Shown here: piece by piece, positions 5,450 to 5,613 of the stretch | Numbering within the stretch: position 1 is the stretch's first letter | Layout of the letters: every line of letters begins with the position of its first letter | Assembly: GCA_035571275.1 (NCBI GenBank) | Contig: DATMKQ010000339.1 | Location: 1 to 5,613, forward strand | Length of the DNA stretch: 5,613 nt | Reading direction: 5' to 3' | Source of the DNA: Trebonia sp035571275 | GTDB taxonomy: Bacteria > Actinomycetota > Actinomycetes > Streptosporangiales > Streptosporangiaceae | Position numbers and translations under genes: made by a program | Notes under the pieces: generated by a model | Seen by the model: only the letters and a program-made list of their open reading frames with translations | What the model was told of the DNA's origin: nothing | Database searches by the model: none

Positions 5450-5613
5450 ATGAATGTCCCGTTTAGCTTGTGATAGGGGCTGTTGCAGGTTCATTCGTGC
5501 GGGCTGCCGGTGGTCCAGGTGGCGCACTGGTTTGGGGTGCGGGTTTACGTCTTTGGCTGGTTGTGTGGCTGTCTGGCGGTGTTCTGGCCTGGTTGCCGGG
5601 TGTCTGCGGGCGT

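Larger units (their letters stand above)
5102..5613. other. Non-coding end region with repeats and a G/T-rich segment
   Basis: No supported gene is present in these 512 bases. The first 70 hold the MFS upstream region and 5311-5449 the tandem repeat. From 5450 to the window edge the plus strand becomes strongly G/T-rich and less GC-rich than the rest. It begins with a short AT-richer piece (GTTTAGCTTGTGATAGGGGC) followed by TGTTGCAGGTTCATTC. Two minus-strand frames stay open to the window edge; one ends at TAA 5463-5465 with PATAPITS and could be the tail of a gene beyond the window, but it is Pro/Thr-rich and I recognise no family. Confidence 0.5.

Noticed and set aside
5141..5527. A protein encoded across the tandem repeat on the minus strand
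   Set aside because: The 17-base period changes the frame in every copy, so the Gly/Arg/Pro/Trp pattern is a by-product of the DNA repeat. No ribosome site and no domain are seen.

Overview
The window is high-GC DNA from an actinobacterium. The clearest lineage signal is a divergent second-type elongation factor Tu that resembles the Streptomyces tuf3 class rather than housekeeping tuf1. GC-rich third codon positions, an APC/Lrp pair and a DHA3-type MFS exporter fit the same assignment. The genus cannot be named from the sequence alone.

Layout. On the minus strand, 46-468 encodes a small four-helix membrane protein. A gene-poor stretch (469-822) follows, holding one unrecognised short reading frame. 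On the plus strand, 823-1998 is the EF-Tu paralogue, with an in-frame TAG at 1807-1809 in place of the conserved Gln of domain III. The rest of domain III continues in the same frame, and the native stop is missing. Converging on it from the minus strand, 1982-3255 is an APC-family amino-acid permease with a one-base frameshift near 2676-2678. A 105-bp spacer separates it from a divergent Lrp/AsnC regulator (3361-3840, plus), whose start lies 7 bases after a TATACT -10-like box, suggesting a leaderless mRNA. The regulator overlaps tail-to-tail by 38 bp with an MFS exporter (3803-5101, minus). The last 500 bases hold no supported gene: eight copies of a 17-bp tandem repeat (5311-5449), then a G/T-rich segment that looks different from the rest.

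How the genes relate. The Lrp regulator and the APC permease form a classic divergent regulator/transporter pair, so an amino acid is the likely effector and cargo (inference). The permease is broken as read, so the regulator may have lost its target. The EF-Tu paralogue and the MFS exporter could both bear on stress or antibiotic tolerance, but nothing in the sequence ties them together. Two lesions in neighbouring genes within about 870 bp suggest either local decay of a dispensable block or base-calling errors. No new multi-gene system is evident. The most notable points are the amber-interrupted EF-Tu, the fused 3' ends of EF-Tu and permease, the leaderless regulator start and the 17-bp repeat tract.
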